Source: Rhizobium sp. ACO-34A (GTDB taxonomy: Bacteria; Pseudomonadota; Alphaproteobacteria; Rhizobiales; Rhizobiaceae). Taken from it: a stretch of 64,000 bases of DNA. Each line of letters opens with the position of its first letter. Positions within the stretch are counted from its first letter, which is position 1. The DNA is taken from the NCBI GenBank assembly GCA_002600635.1, contig CP021371.1, positions 2,793,001-2,857,000 on the forward strand, written 5' to 3'. Positions 30,207 to 42,513 of this stretch are shown here, piece by piece. Position numbers and translations under genes: made by a program. Under the pieces are notes generated by a model. The model saw only the letters and a list, made by a program, of their open reading frames with translations. It ran no database searches and had not been told where the DNA came from.

Positions 30207-30222
30207 TATGCGCCGAGCCTGA

Positions 30223-31197
30223 TTACTCGGTCGTGACGCCCATGAAAGGTTTGATCTCGCGGCCCGGCATGAAGGTGCCGAGGCGCTTGATTTCCCATTC
30301 CAGCTTGATGCCGGAATGTTCGAAGACGCGCTGACGCACGGTCTCGCCGAGATATTCGAGGTCGTAACCGGTGGCGTGGCCGATGTTGATCATGAAGTTG
30401 CAGTGCAGCGACGACATCTGCGCGCCACCGATCATCAATCCGCGGCAACCTGCCTCGTCAATCAGCTCCCAGGCGGAATGCCCTTCCGGGTTCTTGAAGG
30501 TCGAGCCGCCGGTCTTTTCCTTGATCGGTTGCACCGTCTCGCGGTGATGACGCACGGCATCCATTTCAGCGCGGATCTTGGACTTCTCCTCGGGATAGCC
30601 TTCGAACACGGCACTGGTGAAGATCAGTCCTTCCGGCGCGGAAGAATGGCGGTAGCTGTAGCCCATGTCGGCGTTGGACAGCACATGGATGTTGCCCTGC
30701 CTGTCGACAGCCTCGACCTCGACCAGCCGGTCAGCCGTATCGCCGCCATTGGCGCCCGCGTTCATCTTGACGGCACCGCCGATCGAACCCGGAATGCCGT
30801 AGAAGAAGGCGAAGCCGCCGATGTTGTGGTCCATCGCCATCGCAGCGATATGCTTGTCGGGGCAGATGGTACCGGCGCGGATGCGGTTCTCGCCGGCCAG
30901 TTCGACCTGACCGAAGCCCTTGGCGGACAGACGGATAACGACGCCCGGAATACCCCCATCGCGGACAAGCAGATTGGAACCGACGCCGACGACCGTCAAC
31001 GGAACCGATTCCGGCAGCAGTTTCAGGAAGGCAACGAGGTCATCCGTGTCATGCGGCTGGAACATGAGTTCGGCCAGACCGCCGGCCTGAAACCACGTTA
31101 CACGATCCATCGGCGCATCAGGAGTCAACCGACCGCGCAAGCCATCAACGCCCTTGCCGAGCGAAGCGAGAAGTTTTTCTCCGTCTACCTGTTTCAT
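30223..31197 (-). CDS. murB: UDP-N-acetylenolpyruvoylglucosamine reductase MurB
   Basis: The 324-residue product has the FAD-binding fold with '[12 protein letters not shown]' and '[17 protein letters not shown]' near 80-95, '[15 protein letters not shown]' near 145, and '[18 protein letters not shown]' near 235-252, whose Ser donates the proton. MurB reduces the enolpyruvyl group to make UDP-MurNAc with NADPH. The ATG at 31197 shares one base with the murC stop codon (TAATG), so the upstream in-frame codons are not needed. It is the last gene of the mraZ-murB run. Confidence 0.96.
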   Translation of the reverse strand: MKQVDGEKLLASLGKGVDGLRGRLTPDAPMDRVTWFQAGGLAELMFQPHDTDDLVAFLKLLPESVPLTVVGVGSNLLVRDGGIPGVVIRLSAKGFGQVELAGENRIRAGTICPDKHIAAMAMDHNIGGFAFFYGIPGSIGGAVKMNAGANGGDTADRLVEVEAVDRQGNIHVLSNADMGYSYRHSSAPEGLIFTSAVFEGYPEEKSKIRAEMDAVRHHRETVQPIKEKTGGSTFKNPEGHSAWELIDEAGCRGLMIGGAQMSSLHCNFMINIGHATGYDLEYLGETVRQRVFEHSGIKLEWEIKRLGTFMPGREIKPFMGVTTE

Positions 31198-32615
31198 TAC
31201 GACTTTCCCGAACCCGAATAAGCTTCCAATTCCTTCGGCAGCGCCGCCGCCCAATGGGTGATGCTGCCAGCACCCAACAGGACCACGAAATCGCCGGGTT
31301 GCGCAATAGCTGCGACGAGCGGCGCAAGCTGATCCGGCGACGGCAGGTAACGGGCGTCACGATGTCCGCCCGATTTGATGCGGGAAACAAGCGCTTCCGC
31401 GTCGATACCTTCGATTGGATCTTCACCCGCCGCGTAGACCGGCGCGAGAAAAAGCGTGTCGGCATCGTTGAAGCAGTTGGCGAAATCCTCGAACAGGCTG
31501 GCAAGACGCGAATAACGATGCGGCTGATGGACAGCGATGATTCGGCCCTTGCAGGCTTCGCGTGCAGCCCTCAGCACTGCCTTGATCTCGACCGGATGAT
31601 GTCCGTAGTCGTCGAAGACCTGCACCCCGTTCCAGGTGCCCGTCAGCGTGAAACGACGCTTGACGCCGCCGAAACCGGAAAGCCCCTTGCGGATTGCCTC
31701 CTCCGGAATATCGAGCCGGTTGGCGACGGCAATTGCTGCGCAGGCGTTGGAAACGTTGTGACGACCCGGCATCGGCAGCTTCAGGTCCTTGAAGCTGAAG
31801 ACGCGGCCCGTGCGACGGCGGCGGATCTCGACGTCGAAGATTGAATGCGTGCCTTCCAGACGGACATTCGAGAAGCGGACGTCGGCCTGCGGGTTCTCGC
31901 CATAGGTGATGACCTTGCGGTCCTCGATCTTGCCGACCAGCGCCTGCACTTCCGGATGATCGAGACACATGACACCGAAGCCGTAGAACGGCACATTTTC
32001 CACGAACTGGCGGAAAGCGGCGCGCGCATTGTCGAACGTGCCGTAGTGGTCGAGATGCTCGGGGTCGATGTTGGTGACGATTGCCACTTCGGCCGGCAGC
32101 TTCAGGAAGGTGCCGTCGGACTCGTCCGCCTCGACCACCATCCACTCGCCCTCGCCCATGCGGGCATTGGTGCCATAGGCATTGATGATGCCGCCGTTGA
32201 TGACGGTCGGGTCCAGTCCACCGGCTTCGAGCAGCGTCGCGACCATGGAGGTCGTCGTCGTCTTGCCATGCGTGCCGCCGATGGCAATCGCATTGCGGAA
32301 GCGCATCAACTCGGCCAGCATCTCGGCCCGGCGCACGATCGGCAGCAGCTTTTCGCGCGCGGCAACCAGCTCCGGATTGTTCTTCTTGATCGCGGTCGAT
32401 ACGACGACGACCTCGGCTTCGCCGAGATTGGCCGCATCATGACCGACGAAGACTTCGATACCCTTGGCGCGCAGACGCTGCACGTTCGCGCTGTCGGCCT
32501 GGTCCGACCCCTGCACCTTGTGCCCGAGATTGTGCAGCACTTCTGCAATCCCGCTCATCCCGATGCCGCCGATCCCGATAAAGTGGACCAGCCCGATGGA
32601 CTTCGGCATTTTCAT
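31197..32615 (-). CDS. murC: UDP-N-acetylmuramate--L-alanine ligase MurC
   Basis: The 472-residue product starts with a Rossmann-like UDP-binding domain ('[17 protein letters not shown]'), then the Mur ligase P-loop 'GTHGKTTT' near 113-120 and the C-terminal ligase domain with '[11 protein letters not shown]' near 335. It adds L-Ala to UDP-MurNAc with ATP. The ATG at 32615 follows GGGAG at seven bases and overlaps the murG stop by one base (TGATG). Confidence 0.97.
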   Translation of the reverse strand: MKMPKSIGLVHFIGIGGIGMSGIAEVLHNLGHKVQGSDQADSANVQRLRAKGIEVFVGHDAANLGEAEVVVVSTAIKKNNPELVAAREKLLPIVRRAEMLAELMRFRNAIAIGGTHGKTTTTSMVATLLEAGGLDPTVINGGIINAYGTNARMGEGEWMVVEADESDGTFLKLPAEVAIVTNIDPEHLDHYGTFDNARAAFRQFVENVPFYGFGVMCLDHPEVQALVGKIEDRKVITYGENPQADVRFSNVRLEGTHSIFDVEIRRRRTGRVFSFKDLKLPMPGRHNVSNACAAIAVANRLDIPEEAIRKGLSGFGGVKRRFTLTGTWNGVQVFDDYGHHPVEIKAVLRAAREACKGRIIAVHQPHRYSRLASLFEDFANCFNDADTLFLAPVYAAGEDPIEGIDAEALVSRIKSGGHRDARYLPSPDQLAPLVAAIAQPGDFVVLLGAGSITHWAAALPKELEAYSGSGKS

Positions 32616-33733
32616 CAATTGGCTCCCTTCAAGTCGGCCACGCTCTTGCCTGCGGCAATAGCCTCAACCAGATCGGCGAGCAAGCGCGCTGCATCCGGCT
32701 TGCCTGAGGTTTTCGCAGCTTCCGCCATTTTGCCAAGCTTTTCCGGGTCCTGCATGGCCTCGCTCAACAGATGCGCAAGACGCTCTGGACTGAGTTCGGA
32801 CTGGGCGATCACCTTTGCGCCGCCGGTCGCGGCCAGTGCCGCGGCATTGGCCGCCTGATCGTGATCCAGCGCATAGGGATAGGGCACGAGGATGGACGGA
32901 CGCCCGATCACCGCAAGTTCCGAGACCGTGGACGCTCCGGAACGGCAGATCACCAGATGGGCAGCAGCAATCCTCGCTGCCATGTCGGTGAAGAAAGGCT
33001 GGATCTCCGCGGAGATGCCGAGCTTGCCGGAGCAGGCCGTGACCCGGTCGTGATCCTCGGGTCGCGCCTGCTGGGTGACGCTCAGCCGCTTGCGCAGGTT
33101 GTCGTCGAGCAGGCTGATGGCATTTGGCACAGCAGCCGAGAAATACTGGGCGCCCTGGCTGCCCCCGAAAACCACCAGACGGAACGGCTGTCCTTCGAGC
33201 GAAGGCTGGTAAGGCACCGATGACGCGGCAATGACGGCGGGCCTCACAGGATTACCGGTGACGACTGTCTTCGAAGCGAATGCGCCGCCATCCGGCAGGA
33301 AACCACCGGCAATCGCCTTCACTCGCGAAGCGAGTGCCTTGTTGGCACGCCCCATGACGGCGTTCTGCTCATGAATGACGGTCGGGATGCCGAGACCGGC
33401 CGCGGCGAGCAAGGGCGGCACGGTGGGATAACCGCCGAAACCGACAACCGCCATGGGCTTCAGGCGCCGAATGAGCGCCTTGGCCTGCCGGAAACCCTTC
33501 CACAGCGACAACAGAGCCTTGCCGAACGCCACGGGATTTTTCGACCCGATCGTTGCCGAGGCAACCGTGTGGATCGCTTCCGCCGGAAACTTGCCGGCAT
33601 AACGTTCGGCACGGCTGTCCGTCACCAGATGAACCGAATAGCCGCGCTCGGTCAGCGTGTGCGCCAGCGCTTCGGCCGGAAACAGATGACCGCCGGTACC
33701 ACCGGCGGCGAGAAGGATAATGCCCTTGGACAT
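32615..33733 (-). CDS. murG: Lipid II synthase MurG (GlcNAc transferase)
   Basis: The 372-residue product is a GT28 enzyme: N-terminal glycine-rich loop '[16 protein letters not shown]' at 8-23, '[12 protein letters not shown]' near 125-136, 'VFGGSQGAQ' near 190 and '[11 protein letters not shown]' near 262. It transfers GlcNAc from UDP-GlcNAc to lipid I at the inner face of the membrane. It lies six bases after ftsW and overlaps murC. Confidence 0.96.
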   Translation of the reverse strand: MSKGIILLAAGGTGGHLFPAEALAHTLTERGYSVHLVTDSRAERYAGKFPAEAIHTVASATIGSKNPVAFGKALLSLWKGFRQAKALIRRLKPMAVVGFGGYPTVPPLLAAAGLGIPTVIHEQNAVMGRANKALASRVKAIAGGFLPDGGAFASKTVVTGNPVRPAVIAASSVPYQPSLEGQPFRLVVFGGSQGAQYFSAAVPNAISLLDDNLRKRLSVTQQARPEDHDRVTACSGKLGISAEIQPFFTDMAARIAAAHLVICRSGASTVSELAVIGRPSILVPYPYALDHDQAANAAALAATGGAKVIAQSELSPERLAHLLSEAMQDPEKLGKMAEAAKTSGKPDAARLLADLVEAIAAGKSVADLKGAN

Positions 33734-33739
33734 GTCGTC

Positions 33740-34894
33740 TTACTCCGCGGGGACGCCGTGAGCGACCCGGAAAAGGCTGCGCTCCTGCGCCCGCTTTTCG
33801 GGTCGCCGACGCGTCAGCGCCAAAATGAACCCGGCCGTCACGCAAATCGCGATCATCGAGGAACCGCCGTAGGAGATCAGCGGCAGGGTCATGCCCTTGG
33901 CCGGCAGCAGTTCGAGATTGACGCCGATGTTGATCATCGACTGGACGCCGATCTGAAGCACGAGGCCGGCGACCGCGAAACGGTTGAAGTCGTTGCGTTC
34001 CTTGAAGGCATGGCTGAGCCCGCGGATCACCAGGAAGGCGAAGATCGACACGAGCACCATGCAGAAGATGATACCGAATTCTTCCGCCGCAACGGAAAAG
34101 ATGAAGTCGGTATGGCTGTCCGGGATGATCCGCTTGACGATGCCTTCGCCCGGCCCCTGTCCGAACCAGTCGCCACGAATGATCGCCTCGCGAGCGGTAT
34201 CCACCTGGAAGGTATCGCCCTCGCCGGTGAGGAAGCGGTCGATACGACCAGCCACGTGCGGCAGGGTGAGGTATGCGCCGAAGATACCGGCGGCGCCGAG
34301 GCCGCCGAGCAGCGAGATCCAGAACCATGGCACGCCCGCCATGAAGAACATGCCGCCCCACACCACCGAGGTCAGAATGGTCTGGCCAAGGTCAGGCTGG
34401 GCGATCAGCAGCGCCGCGACGATGCCGAACAGGATGATGGCAAAGAGATTGCCGGGAATTTCCGGTTGGCGCGCATGCTCGGAGAACAGCCAGGCGCAGA
34501 TGATGACGAAGGCCGGCTTCATGAATTCCGAAGGCTGGATGGAGATGCCCGCGATCGTGATCCAGCGCCGCGCGCCCTTGACCTCGATCCCGAAGAACAG
34601 CGCGAGGATCATCATTGCCAGCGACACCGCGAGCAGCACCATGGCCGTTCGCCGGACCTGACGGGGGCTGAGGAAGGACAGGCCGATCATCACCCCAATC
34701 GCCGGCAGCATGAAGGCTGCGTGACGCTTGACGAAGTGGAAGCTGTCCAGCCCGAGCCTCTCCGCAACGGCCGGTGACGCCGCGAAGGAGAGCATGAAAC
34801 CGATCCCCATCAACAGAATGAAGGTGATCATGAACAAACGGTCGATCGTCCAGAACCAGTCTGCGACGGGTCCCCTCTCCGCGCGGCTCACCAT
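33740..34894 (-). CDS. ftsW: Peptidoglycan glycosyltransferase FtsW (SEDS family)
   Basis: The 384-residue protein has about ten membrane segments with the SEDS landmarks 'IQPSEFMKPAFVI' near 120, 'AQPDLGQTILTS' near 170 and 'LPLISYGGSSMIAI' near 335-348. FtsW polymerises lipid II into septal glycan strands together with FtsI. It sits between murD and murG with gaps of one and six bases. Confidence 0.96.
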   Translation of the reverse strand: MVSRAERGPVADWFWTIDRLFMITFILLMGIGFMLSFAASPAVAERLGLDSFHFVKRHAAFMLPAIGVMIGLSFLSPRQVRRTAMVLLAVSLAMMILALFFGIEVKGARRWITIAGISIQPSEFMKPAFVIICAWLFSEHARQPEIPGNLFAIILFGIVAALLIAQPDLGQTILTSVVWGGMFFMAGVPWFWISLLGGLGAAGIFGAYLTLPHVAGRIDRFLTGEGDTFQVDTAREAIIRGDWFGQGPGEGIVKRIIPDSHTDFIFSVAAEEFGIIFCMVLVSIFAFLVIRGLSHAFKERNDFNRFAVAGLVLQIGVQSMINIGVNLELLPAKGMTLPLISYGGSSMIAICVTAGFILALTRRRPEKRAQERSLFRVAHGVPAE

Positions 34895-34895
34895 A

Positions 34896-36305
34896 TCATT
34901 TGCCTCCTGTTGGCACGTCGACCAGCATCGTCACACCGTCCAGGGCGGCGACATGGCCGACAAAGGCATCGCCGCGCACTTCGAAGTTCTTATACTGGTC
35001 GAAGCTTGCGCAAGCCGGGGATAACATCACGGCAACCGGACCGCCATCGGCAGCCGAATCAGCCGCGGCATGGGCGACAGCCAGTTCAAGCGTGCCGGAA
35101 ATTTCATAAGGAACCGTTTCACCGAGCGTGACCGCGAAGGCCGAAGCCGCCTCGCCGATCAGATAGGCCTTGGCGATGCGCGGAAAGAGCGGTGCAAGGC
35201 TGGTAATGCCGCCTTGCTTGGGCAATCCACCGGCAATCCAGTAGATCCGGTCATAGCTCGACAGCGCGGGCGCTGCCGCTTCGGCATTGGTAGCCTTCGA
35301 ATCATTGACGTAGACGACATCGCCCCGACGGCCGACCGGCTGCATGCGATGCTTGAGACCTGCAAAGGACTGAAGCCCCGCCCGTACCTCGTCTGCCGAG
35401 ACACCGACGGCAAGGCAGGCGGCAATCGCGGCTGCCGCGTTCTGGGCATTGTGAGCGCCGCGCAATGTCTGGATGCCGTTGAGATCGGCGAGAACAGACG
35501 TCGCTCCGCCATGCGCCTCGATGATGCGATGCGCGTCATTATAGAGACCGCTCGCAAGCGGCTGGCGCTTGGAAATGCGGACAACCTTCGTCCCCGCGCG
35601 CTCGACGCGGTCGGCAATCAGTTCGCTGTAGCTGTCGTCCATGCCGACGATGGCCGTATCGCTGCCCGCGACCAGCCGTTCCTTGACGTCGGCATAATGC
35701 TGGATCGTACCGTGGCGGTCGAGATGATCGGGCGTGACGTTGAGCAGGATACCGGCGGTCGGGTTGAGCGTCGGCGCAAGATCGATCTGGTAGGACGAGC
35801 ACTCGACCACAAAGAACCGGCCGTCCTGCGGCGGATCGAGCGTCAGCACCGCGCGGCCGATATTGCCACCGAGCTGCGCATCGCGACCACTCGCGGAAAG
35901 GATATGGGCGATCAGCGCCGTGGTCGTGGACTTGCCGTTCGTGCCGGTGATCGCGATGAACGGGCAATGGGGCGCATGTGCCCGGCGTTCCCGCACGAAG
36001 ATCTCGACATCGCCGATGATCTCCACCCCCTCGGCCTTCGCAAGCGCGACGGACCAATGCGGTTTCGGATGGGTGAGCGGCACGCCCGGCGACAGCACGA
36101 AACTCGCGACCGATTTCCAGTCGATGTCGTGCAGGTCCCGGGTAACGATGCCTTCTCCGGCGGCCTTGGCAACGCTGTCGGGATTGTCGTCCCAGGCGAT
36201 GACATCAGCCCCGCCGGCGACAAGCGACTTGGCCGTGGCAAGACCGGAACCGCCGAGACCGAAGAGTGCGACCCTCTTGCCCTTGAAGGTGGTGGCCGGG
36301 ATCAT
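34896..36305 (-). CDS. murD: UDP-N-acetylmuramoylalanine--D-glutamate ligase MurD
   Basis: The 469-residue product begins with '[13 protein letters not shown]', has the Mur ligase P-loop '[12 protein letters not shown]' near 120-131, '[11 protein letters not shown]' near 190 and '[13 protein letters not shown]' near 330. It adds D-Glu to UDP-MurNAc-L-Ala in the cytoplasm. It starts seven bases after the mraY stop and ends one base before the ftsW start. Confidence 0.96.
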   Translation of the reverse strand: MIPATTFKGKRVALFGLGGSGLATAKSLVAGGADVIAWDDNPDSVAKAAGEGIVTRDLHDIDWKSVASFVLSPGVPLTHPKPHWSVALAKAEGVEIIGDVEIFVRERRAHAPHCPFIAITGTNGKSTTTALIAHILSASGRDAQLGGNIGRAVLTLDPPQDGRFFVVECSSYQIDLAPTLNPTAGILLNVTPDHLDRHGTIQHYADVKERLVAGSDTAIVGMDDSYSELIADRVERAGTKVVRISKRQPLASGLYNDAHRIIEAHGGATSVLADLNGIQTLRGAHNAQNAAAAIAACLAVGVSADEVRAGLQSFAGLKHRMQPVGRRGDVVYVNDSKATNAEAAAPALSSYDRIYWIAGGLPKQGGITSLAPLFPRIAKAYLIGEAASAFAVTLGETVPYEISGTLELAVAHAAADSAADGGPVAVMLSPACASFDQYKNFEVRGDAFVGHVAALDGVTMLVDVPTGGK

Positions 36306-36312
36306 CTCGGCC

Positions 36313-37413
36313 TCACCGCAGCTTCAGGGTGGAAAGGCCGAGCATGGCAAGGCCGACAGCAATGATCCAGAAGCGAACCACGACCTGACTTTCCGTCCAG
36401 CCGAGCTTTTCGAAATGGTGATGGATCGGCGCCATGAGGAACACGCGCTTTCCGGTCATCTTGAAGTAGCCGACCTGGATGATGACCGAGAGCGTTTCCA
36501 TGACGAACAGGCCGCCGATGATCGCCATGACGATCTCATGCTTGGTGGCGACGGCAACCGAGCCGATCAGGCCACCGAGAGCGAGCGAACCCGTGTCGCC
36601 CATGAAGATGGCAGCCGGCGGCGCATTGAACCAGAGGAAGCCAAGCCCCGCTCCGATCACCGCGCCCAGCACCACCGCGAGTTCACCGGTACCGACTACG
36701 AAGTTGATCTGCAGGTAGTTGGCAAAGACCGCATTGCCCGCCACATAGGCGATCACGCCGAACGAGGCGGCGGCTATCATCACGGGAACGATGGCAAGAC
36801 CGTCGAGGCCATCAGTGAGGTTGACGGCATTGCCCGCCGCAACGATCACGAAGCCGCCGAACAGCACGAAGAAGATGCCGAGATCGATCAGGAAGTCCTT
36901 GAAGAATGGAAAGGCGACCGAGGAGCCGAAGGTGGAACCCTGCGGGCCGGACATCAGCGACGTCCTCATCATGAAATAGACCGCGATCCCGGCGATGACG
37001 AATTCGATACCGAGGCGGGCCTTGCCGGAGAAACCCTTCTCCGTCTGCTTGGTCACCTTCAGGTAATCGTCGTAGAAACCGATGGCACCGAAGCCGAGCG
37101 TCACCAGCAGCGTGCAGACCACATAGACATTGGAGAGGTCAGCCCAGAGCAGCGACGACACCACGATGCCGGCGAGAATCATCAGGCCGCCCATGGTCGG
37201 CGTCCCGGCCTTCTTGAAGTGGGTCTGCGGACCGTCGGCGCGGATCGGCTGCCCTTTGCCCTGGCGGACACGCAGCGATGCGATCATGGCCGGCCCGAAC
37301 AGGAAGACGACAAGGGCGGAGGTGAACAGAGCAGCACCCGTGCGGAACGTGATGTACCGGAACAGGTTGAAGAATTGAAAGTGGTTCGCCAGTTCCACAA
37401 GCCAGATCAGCAT
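36313..37413 (-). CDS. mraY: Phospho-N-acetylmuramoyl-pentapeptide transferase MraY
   Basis: The 366-residue protein has ten membrane segments and the conserved loops '[11 protein letters not shown]' near 70, 'FYDDYLKV' near 118, '[13 protein letters not shown]' near 195 and '[13 protein letters not shown]' near 325-337. It transfers phospho-MurNAc-pentapeptide to undecaprenyl phosphate and makes lipid I at the inner membrane. It follows murF after 24 bases. Confidence 0.97.
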   Translation of the reverse strand: MLIWLVELANHFQFFNLFRYITFRTGAALFTSALVVFLFGPAMIASLRVRQGKGQPIRADGPQTHFKKAGTPTMGGLMILAGIVVSSLLWADLSNVYVVCTLLVTLGFGAIGFYDDYLKVTKQTEKGFSGKARLGIEFVIAGIAVYFMMRTSLMSGPQGSTFGSSVAFPFFKDFLIDLGIFFVLFGGFVIVAAGNAVNLTDGLDGLAIVPVMIAAASFGVIAYVAGNAVFANYLQINFVVGTGELAVVLGAVIGAGLGFLWFNAPPAAIFMGDTGSLALGGLIGSVAVATKHEIVMAIIGGLFVMETLSVIIQVGYFKMTGKRVFLMAPIHHHFEKLGWTESQVVVRFWIIAVGLAMLGLSTLKLR

Positions 37414-37437
37414 TGGAGCCCTTTCCGAAAGCTCTTA

Positions 37438-38871
37438 TTAATTTTGGCGCCCCGTGTCGGGCACGGCCGGATACTTGTCAAGAAGAGCAGCAACGATCTT
37501 GCCGAAACCAAGGCCAAGCGAAGATTTCACCATCAATACGTCGCCGGGAGCGACAGATGCCGTGACGAAAGCCGCAAGTTCGGCCGTGGTCTCTAGATAG
37601 ACGACATCGACGCTCTCGGGCAGCGCATCGCGAAGCGCAACCATTTCCGGACCGGCCAGCCACACATGCTCGATACCCGCGGCAAGCAGCGGGCTTGCCA
37701 GTTCGGCATGGACCGCCTGCGAAAACTCGCCCATTTCCAGCATGTCGCCGAGAATGGCGATCCGCCGCCCCTCGCCTTCCGGCTGGGCAGCGGCAAGCAC
37801 AGCGATGGCCGCGCGCATGGAGGCCGGATTGGCGTTGTAGCTCTCGTCGATCAGCGTGAAGGTCGCGCCCTCGATCATCAGCCGATGGCGAGCACCGCGC
37901 CCCTTGACAGCGGAAAGCCCCTGCAGGGCCTCGATGGCCGCATCCATGTCGGCGCCGACCAACGATACCGCGGCAAGCACGGCAACCGCGTTTTCCGCGA
38001 TATGACGTCCGGGCGCACCAAGCGTCACCTCGCGCGTCTCACCACCAAAACAGACCCATACGGTCGAGCTTTCGGCAGCGCCGTCGAACTCGGCAAGCCT
38101 GAACTCGGCCTTTGCATGCTGGCCGAAGGAATGAACGTTTTCGATGCCGGCCGCCTGCGCCGCATGATCGAGGAAATCGAACTGGCTGTTGTCCCGGTTC
38201 AGGATCACGTCGCCGCCCTGTTCGAGACCTTCGAAGATCTCGGCCTTGGCGGCAGCTATCTCCTCGAGCCTTGCGAAATTGCCGAGATGCGCGGGGGCAA
38301 TGGTCGTGATGATGACAACGTCGGGCCGTACCATGCGCGAAAGCGGCGCGATCTCGCCGGCATGGTTCATGCCGATCTCGAAGACGCCGAAGCGCGTATC
38401 GACCGGCATGCGGGCGAGCGTCAGCGGCACGCCCCAGTGATTGTTGAACGAAGCGACGGCGGCATGCACATTACCCGAAGGTGAAAGCGCCAGCCGCAAC
38501 ATTTCCTTGGTCGTCGTCTTGCCGACGGAGCCTGTGACCGCGATCACCGTCGCGGAACTGCGGTCGCGAGCGGCGATCCCGAGTTTCTGCAGCGCTCCCA
38601 GCACGTCCTCGACAACGATCATCGGCACGACGAGACGGCCGAGCGCCGGAAGCTTCGCTTCGCTGACGACGAGCAGCGAAGCGCCGTTGGCAATGGCGAG
38701 GCTCGCAAAATCATGACCGTCGACGCGGTCACCCTTGATCGCGAAGAATGCTTCCCCCGGAGTAATCGTCCGGCTGTCGATCGAAATGCCGGTGATGCCC
38801 TCCGGCAGAGTGCCGAACGGACGGCCGTCCATCGCATCGATCAGGTCGCGGGTCGTCCAAAGAAACGTCAA
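37438..38871 (-). CDS. murF: UDP-MurNAc-tripeptide--D-alanyl-D-alanine ligase MurF
   Basis: The 477-residue product has the Mur ligase P-loop '[12 protein letters not shown]' near 113-124, '[13 protein letters not shown]' and '[11 protein letters not shown]' typical of MurF, and '[12 protein letters not shown]' near 325. It adds D-Ala-D-Ala to complete the pentapeptide precursor. The start is a TTG at 38871 that overlaps the murE stop codon as TTGA; GGAGG lies ten bases upstream. No ATG lies near the conserved N-terminus '[13 protein letters not shown]', so TTG is well supported. Confidence 0.95.
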   Translation of the reverse strand: MTFLWTTRDLIDAMDGRPFGTLPEGITGISIDSRTITPGEAFFAIKGDRVDGHDFASLAIANGASLLVVSEAKLPALGRLVVPMIVVEDVLGALQKLGIAARDRSSATVIAVTGSVGKTTTKEMLRLALSPSGNVHAAVASFNNHWGVPLTLARMPVDTRFGVFEIGMNHAGEIAPLSRMVRPDVVIITTIAPAHLGNFARLEEIAAAKAEIFEGLEQGGDVILNRDNSQFDFLDHAAQAAGIENVHSFGQHAKAEFRLAEFDGAAESSTVWVCFGGETREVTLGAPGRHIAENAVAVLAAVSLVGADMDAAIEALQGLSAVKGRGARHRLMIEGATFTLIDESYNANPASMRAAIAVLAAAQPEGEGRRIAILGDMLEMGEFSQAVHAELASPLLAAGIEHVWLAGPEMVALRDALPESVDVVYLETTAELAAFVTASVAPGDVLMVKSSLGLGFGKIVAALLDKYPAVPDTGRQN

Positions 38872-40328
38872 TGTTCGAATTCCTCCAATGCCTTGCGCAG
38901 TTCGGTATGGTCAGAGAACGGCAGCGTCACACCGCCCACCGTCTGCCCCTCCTCATGCCCCTTGCCGGCCACGACAAGCGTGTCCCCCGCCGACAGCATG
39001 GCGACGCCGGCACGGATGGCCTGCGACCGGTCGCCGATCTCAATTCCCTTCGCCGCCGCCGCCATGATTTCCGAACGGATGACCGCCGGAACCTCGGAAC
39101 GCGGATTGTCATCGGTCACGATGACGATATCCGCCAGCCGGCAGGCAATCTCGCCCATGATCGGACGCTTGCCCTTGTCACGATCGCCACCGCAGCCGAA
39201 GACGACGATCACCCGGCCCGTGGTGAACGGGCGCACCGAGTTCAGCACGTTCTCCAGCGCATCCGGCTTGTGGGCATAGTCGACATAGGCCAGCGCGCCG
39301 CTCTTGCTGTTGCCGACGAGTTCCAGACGGCCGGAAGCCCCGACGAGCTTTTCCAGCGCCTTCAGAGCGACCGGAACCGCGACACCGGTCGAAATGGCAA
39401 GGCCGGCGGCGACCAGCGCGTTGGCGATCTGGAAATCACCCGCAAGCGGAATATGAACCTCGTGGATCTCGTCACCGGCATGGATCTCGGCAACCTGCTT
39501 GTGGCGGAAATGCTCGACCCGCTTGAGCGACAGAAAGGTGCCATTGCGACCGACGGTGCGCACGTCGTGACCCGCTTCCGTCGCCACGCGGATCGCTTCC
39601 GCCGACCACGGATCGTCGGCGAAGATCACCGCCGGAGAGCCCTTCGGAAGCAACGTATCGAAGAGCCGCATCTTGGCGGCCATATAGTCCTCGATCGTCG
39701 GATGGTAATCCATGTGATCGCGACCAAGATTGGTAAAGGCGGCCGCTGCCAGCTTCACGCCGTCGAGACGGCTCTGGTCGAGACCGTGGCTGGATGCCTC
39801 CATCGCGGCATGGGTAACGCCCTCGTCGGCGAGTTCGGCAAGAAGCTTGTGAAGACCGACAGGATCGGGCGTGGTGAGCGAACCATATTCGTTGCGCGTG
39901 GGAGACACGACGCCCGTCGTTCCGATCTGTGCCGCCGGATAGCCGGCCTCGACCCAGATCTGCCGCGTGAACGAGGCAACGGAAGTCTTGCCGGCGGTTC
40001 CCGTCACCGCGACCATGGTTTCCGGCTGCCGTCCGAAGAAGCGCGCGGCCGCAAGAGCCAGAAACCGGCGCGGGTTGTCGACCACGAAGACAGGAACGGA
40101 GGCTTCCACGGCATGGCCGGCCGCAACAGCAGCTGCGCCACGAGAAACCGCATCGGCCACGTAAGCCGCACCGTCTGCCTTCGTGCCGGAAAGCGCGACG
40201 AACAGCATCCCCGGCTCGACCTTGCGACTGTCTGCGGTGATACCGGAAATTGCAATTTCACCGACGGAATTTCCCGCCTTGCCGACCTGATCCTGATATT
40301 CGCCGCTCACCAGATCCCGCAAAAACAT
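38868..40328 (-). CDS. murE: UDP-MurNAc-L-Ala-D-Glu--meso-diaminopimelate ligase MurE
   Basis: The 486-residue product has the P-loop '[11 protein letters not shown]' at 110-120, '[12 protein letters not shown]' near 152-163 and the motif 'DNPR' at 407-410, which selects meso-diaminopimelate over lysine. It adds the third residue of the stem peptide and so predicts a meso-DAP cell wall. The ATG at 40328 is the likely start, 59 bases after the ftsI stop. Confidence 0.97.
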   Translation of the reverse strand: MFLRDLVSGEYQDQVGKAGNSVGEIAISGITADSRKVEPGMLFVALSGTKADGAAYVADAVSRGAAAVAAGHAVEASVPVFVVDNPRRFLALAAARFFGRQPETMVAVTGTAGKTSVASFTRQIWVEAGYPAAQIGTTGVVSPTRNEYGSLTTPDPVGLHKLLAELADEGVTHAAMEASSHGLDQSRLDGVKLAAAAFTNLGRDHMDYHPTIEDYMAAKMRLFDTLLPKGSPAVIFADDPWSAEAIRVATEAGHDVRTVGRNGTFLSLKRVEHFRHKQVAEIHAGDEIHEVHIPLAGDFQIANALVAAGLAISTGVAVPVALKALEKLVGASGRLELVGNSKSGALAYVDYAHKPDALENVLNSVRPFTTGRVIVVFGCGGDRDKGKRPIMGEIACRLADIVIVTDDNPRSEVPAVIRSEIMAAAAKGIEIGDRSQAIRAGVAMLSAGDTLVVAGKGHEEGQTVGGVTLPFSDHTELRKALEEFEH

Positions 40329-40387
40329 CGATACTTGTCCATTCTCAGAGGCGATTCCCCCGAATCGCCGCATAAATTTAAGCCTGC

Positions 40388-42136
40388 TTAATAAGAAACG
40401 AGCAAGGCAGAACCGTCTTCCCCGAATTTCGGTTCTACACCGAGAATTGCGGCGCTTCTGCGGATGATTTCCGCAACCATGGGCGCAGCCGACGTTCCGG
40501 CAAGCGCTGCACCGTTGCCCTTGTCCGTCTTGGGCTCGTCGATGACGGTCAGGACGACATAGCGGGGATTGTCGATCGGGAAGGCGGAAAGGAAAGCGTT
40601 GAAGTTCTTGTCACCGACATAACGACCGTTGACGACCTTGTCCGCCGTACCGGTCTTGCCGCCCACGTTGAAGCCGTCGACGCGCGCATTTCGGCCGGAC
40701 CCCTTGACGCCGTTCCATTCGAACAGGAAGCGCATGTCCTTGCTGGTCGAAGGCTGGATAACCTGTTCGGCGACCTGATCGGCCTCTTCCTGCGTACGCG
40801 GCAGGAAGGTCGGCGGAAGCAGCTTGCCGCCGTTGACCAGCGCCACGCCGGCTACAGCCGTCTGCAGCGGTGTCGTCGAGACCCCGTGACCGAACGAGAT
40901 GGTGATCGAGTTGATCTTCTTCCATTCGCGCGGCTGGCTGGGCATGGCGACCTCAGGCAGTTCCGTCTTCATTCGCGTCGTCAGGCCGAGCCTCTTCAGA
41001 AACTCCTTGTGAGCGTCGGTCCCCACCATGTCGGCAATCTTCGCGGTGCCGATGTTGGAGGAGTACTGGAAGATTTCCGGCACGCTCAGAACACGGTTCT
41101 TGCCGTGGAAGTCCTTGATGGTGAAACCGCCGATGCGGATGGGGTAGCGCGCATCGACCGTGGAGTTGAGGCTCACCTTGCCCTCGTCCAGCCCCATGGC
41201 CAGCGTGAAGGACTTGAAGGTCGAGCCCATTTCGAACGTGCCGTTCGACATGCGGTTGAGCCAGCCTTCCTGAGCGCTGGCGGCCGGATTGTTCGGATCG
41301 AAATCCGGCATCGAAACCATGGCGAGCACTTCGCCGGTATGGACATCAAGGACCACACCACCGGCGCCCAGCGCCTCGAACTTGGTGATCGCGTCGGAAA
41401 CCACATCATGCAGGATATTCTGCACCCTGAGGTCGATAGACAGCTTCACCGGCTCAAGCGGCGTATCGCTGGTCATGCCGAGCGCACGCAGATCGGCCAT
41501 GCCCTGATTGTCGATATACCGCTCCATGCCCGACATGCCGCGGTTGTCGATATTGACGTAGCCGACGATATGGGACGCGGTCGTGCCGCCAGGATAGAAG
41601 CGACGCTTCTCAGGCCGGAAACCGATGCCGGGAATGCCGAGCGCGAGGATCTGGCTCTGCTGCTTCGGCGTCAGTTGGCGACGCAGCCATTGGAAATGCG
41701 ACTGCGGATTGGAAAGCTTCTTGTAGGTGCCCTTGATGTCGAGGTCGGTCAGCACGGTCGCGAGCTTTTCGACGGCTTCGTCCGCATCCACGATCTTGTT
41801 GGGCTCGGCAAACAGCGACACGGTGCGGATGTCGGTCGCCAGAACCTCGCCGTTGCGGTCGACGATATCGGGGCGCGACGCCATCAGGCGGTCGGCCGGC
41901 AGAATGCTGGAAACGGTTTCCGGATGGGCATAGCCGTACTGCACCAGCCGACCGCCGATGATCGCATAGGCAACGGCGAAACCGGCAATCATCAGGCCGA
42001 CGCGCTTGCGCGCCATTTCGGTCTTGCGCTTGCCTGTTCCCTTGAACGTCCCGTTCATCGTTGCACCGGCACGATGAACATCGGCCGAGAAGTGGGCCTG
42101 GCTCTTCAACAGCATGATTCGCGAAAGAAAAGTCAT
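40388..42136 (-). CDS. ftsI: Peptidoglycan D,D-transpeptidase FtsI (PBP3)
   Basis: The 582-residue class B penicillin-binding protein has a cytoplasmic N-terminus, one membrane anchor at about 45-65, a pedestal domain and the transpeptidase domain with 'STFK' (S305 nucleophile), 'SSN' at 359-361 and 'KTGT' at 494-497. It cross-links septal peptidoglycan with FtsW. The ATG shares one base with the ftsL stop codon (TGATG). The N-terminal tail before the anchor is about 40 residues, and a later ATG at residue 27 or 41 could also be used. Confidence 0.96.
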   Translation of the reverse strand: MTFLSRIMLLKSQAHFSADVHRAGATMNGTFKGTGKRKTEMARKRVGLMIAGFAVAYAIIGGRLVQYGYAHPETVSSILPADRLMASRPDIVDRNGEVLATDIRTVSLFAEPNKIVDADEAVEKLATVLTDLDIKGTYKKLSNPQSHFQWLRRQLTPKQQSQILALGIPGIGFRPEKRRFYPGGTTASHIVGYVNIDNRGMSGMERYIDNQGMADLRALGMTSDTPLEPVKLSIDLRVQNILHDVVSDAITKFEALGAGGVVLDVHTGEVLAMVSMPDFDPNNPAASAQEGWLNRMSNGTFEMGSTFKSFTLAMGLDEGKVSLNSTVDARYPIRIGGFTIKDFHGKNRVLSVPEIFQYSSNIGTAKIADMVGTDAHKEFLKRLGLTTRMKTELPEVAMPSQPREWKKINSITISFGHGVSTTPLQTAVAGVALVNGGKLLPPTFLPRTQEEADQVAEQVIQPSTSKDMRFLFEWNGVKGSGRNARVDGFNVGGKTGTADKVVNGRYVGDKNFNAFLSAFPIDNPRYVVLTVIDEPKTDKGNGAALAGTSAAPMVAEIIRRSAAILGVEPKFGEDGSALLVSY

Positions 42137-42510
42137 CAGCGCTGCACCGATCCGGTTGTAATGAGATCCGAAACCGGATCCGAACTCTTCTTGCCTTCGG
42201 CCACTACCGGCCTGGGCACATCGGCCTTCATCATCGGCAGCTCCACCGGCCGGGCAATCTGTTCCGGCGCCGTCGGCTGCAGCTGCAGTTCGGCGCCATA
42301 AACCTTGATCAGCCGGTCGAGCCGGTTGGGCTGCGTGAGCAGCGCCCAGTCGGCCTTGAGCAACTCGATCGTATCCTTTTCAAGCTTGATCTCGGCCTCG
42401 ATACTCCGGACCTCCTCGAGCTTGTTATCGGTGTGATGCTTGATCTGATAGGTCACGGCCGCCGCGGCAGCCATGGCACCGATCATCACGAGGTCGAAAG
42501 TCCTGAGCAT
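42136..42510 (-). CDS. ftsL: FtsL-like cell division protein
   Basis: The 124-residue protein has one N-terminal membrane segment (about residues 4-22), followed by a coiled-coil region rich in Glu, Lys and Leu ('LEEVRSIEAEIKLEKDTIELLKADWALL') of which only part is quoted in the family, and a variable Pro-rich tail. The size, topology and position between rsmH and ftsI match FtsL, which forms a complex with FtsB and FtsQ. Primary sequence is poorly conserved in this family, so the call depends largely on context. Confidence 0.88.
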   Translation of the reverse strand: MLRTFDLVMIGAMAAAAAVTYQIKHHTDNKLEEVRSIEAEIKLEKDTIELLKADWALLTQPNRLDRLIKVYGAELQLQPTAPEQIARPVELPMMKADVPRPVVAEGKKSSDPVSDLITTGSVQR

Positions 42511-42513
42511 GGC

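Noticed and set aside
38871..40391. 506-codon plus-strand frame over murE
   Set aside because: Antisense shadow of murE, rich in Arg and His, with no ribosome site.
40886..42301. 471-codon plus-strand frame over ftsI
   Set aside because: Antisense shadow of ftsI without family features.
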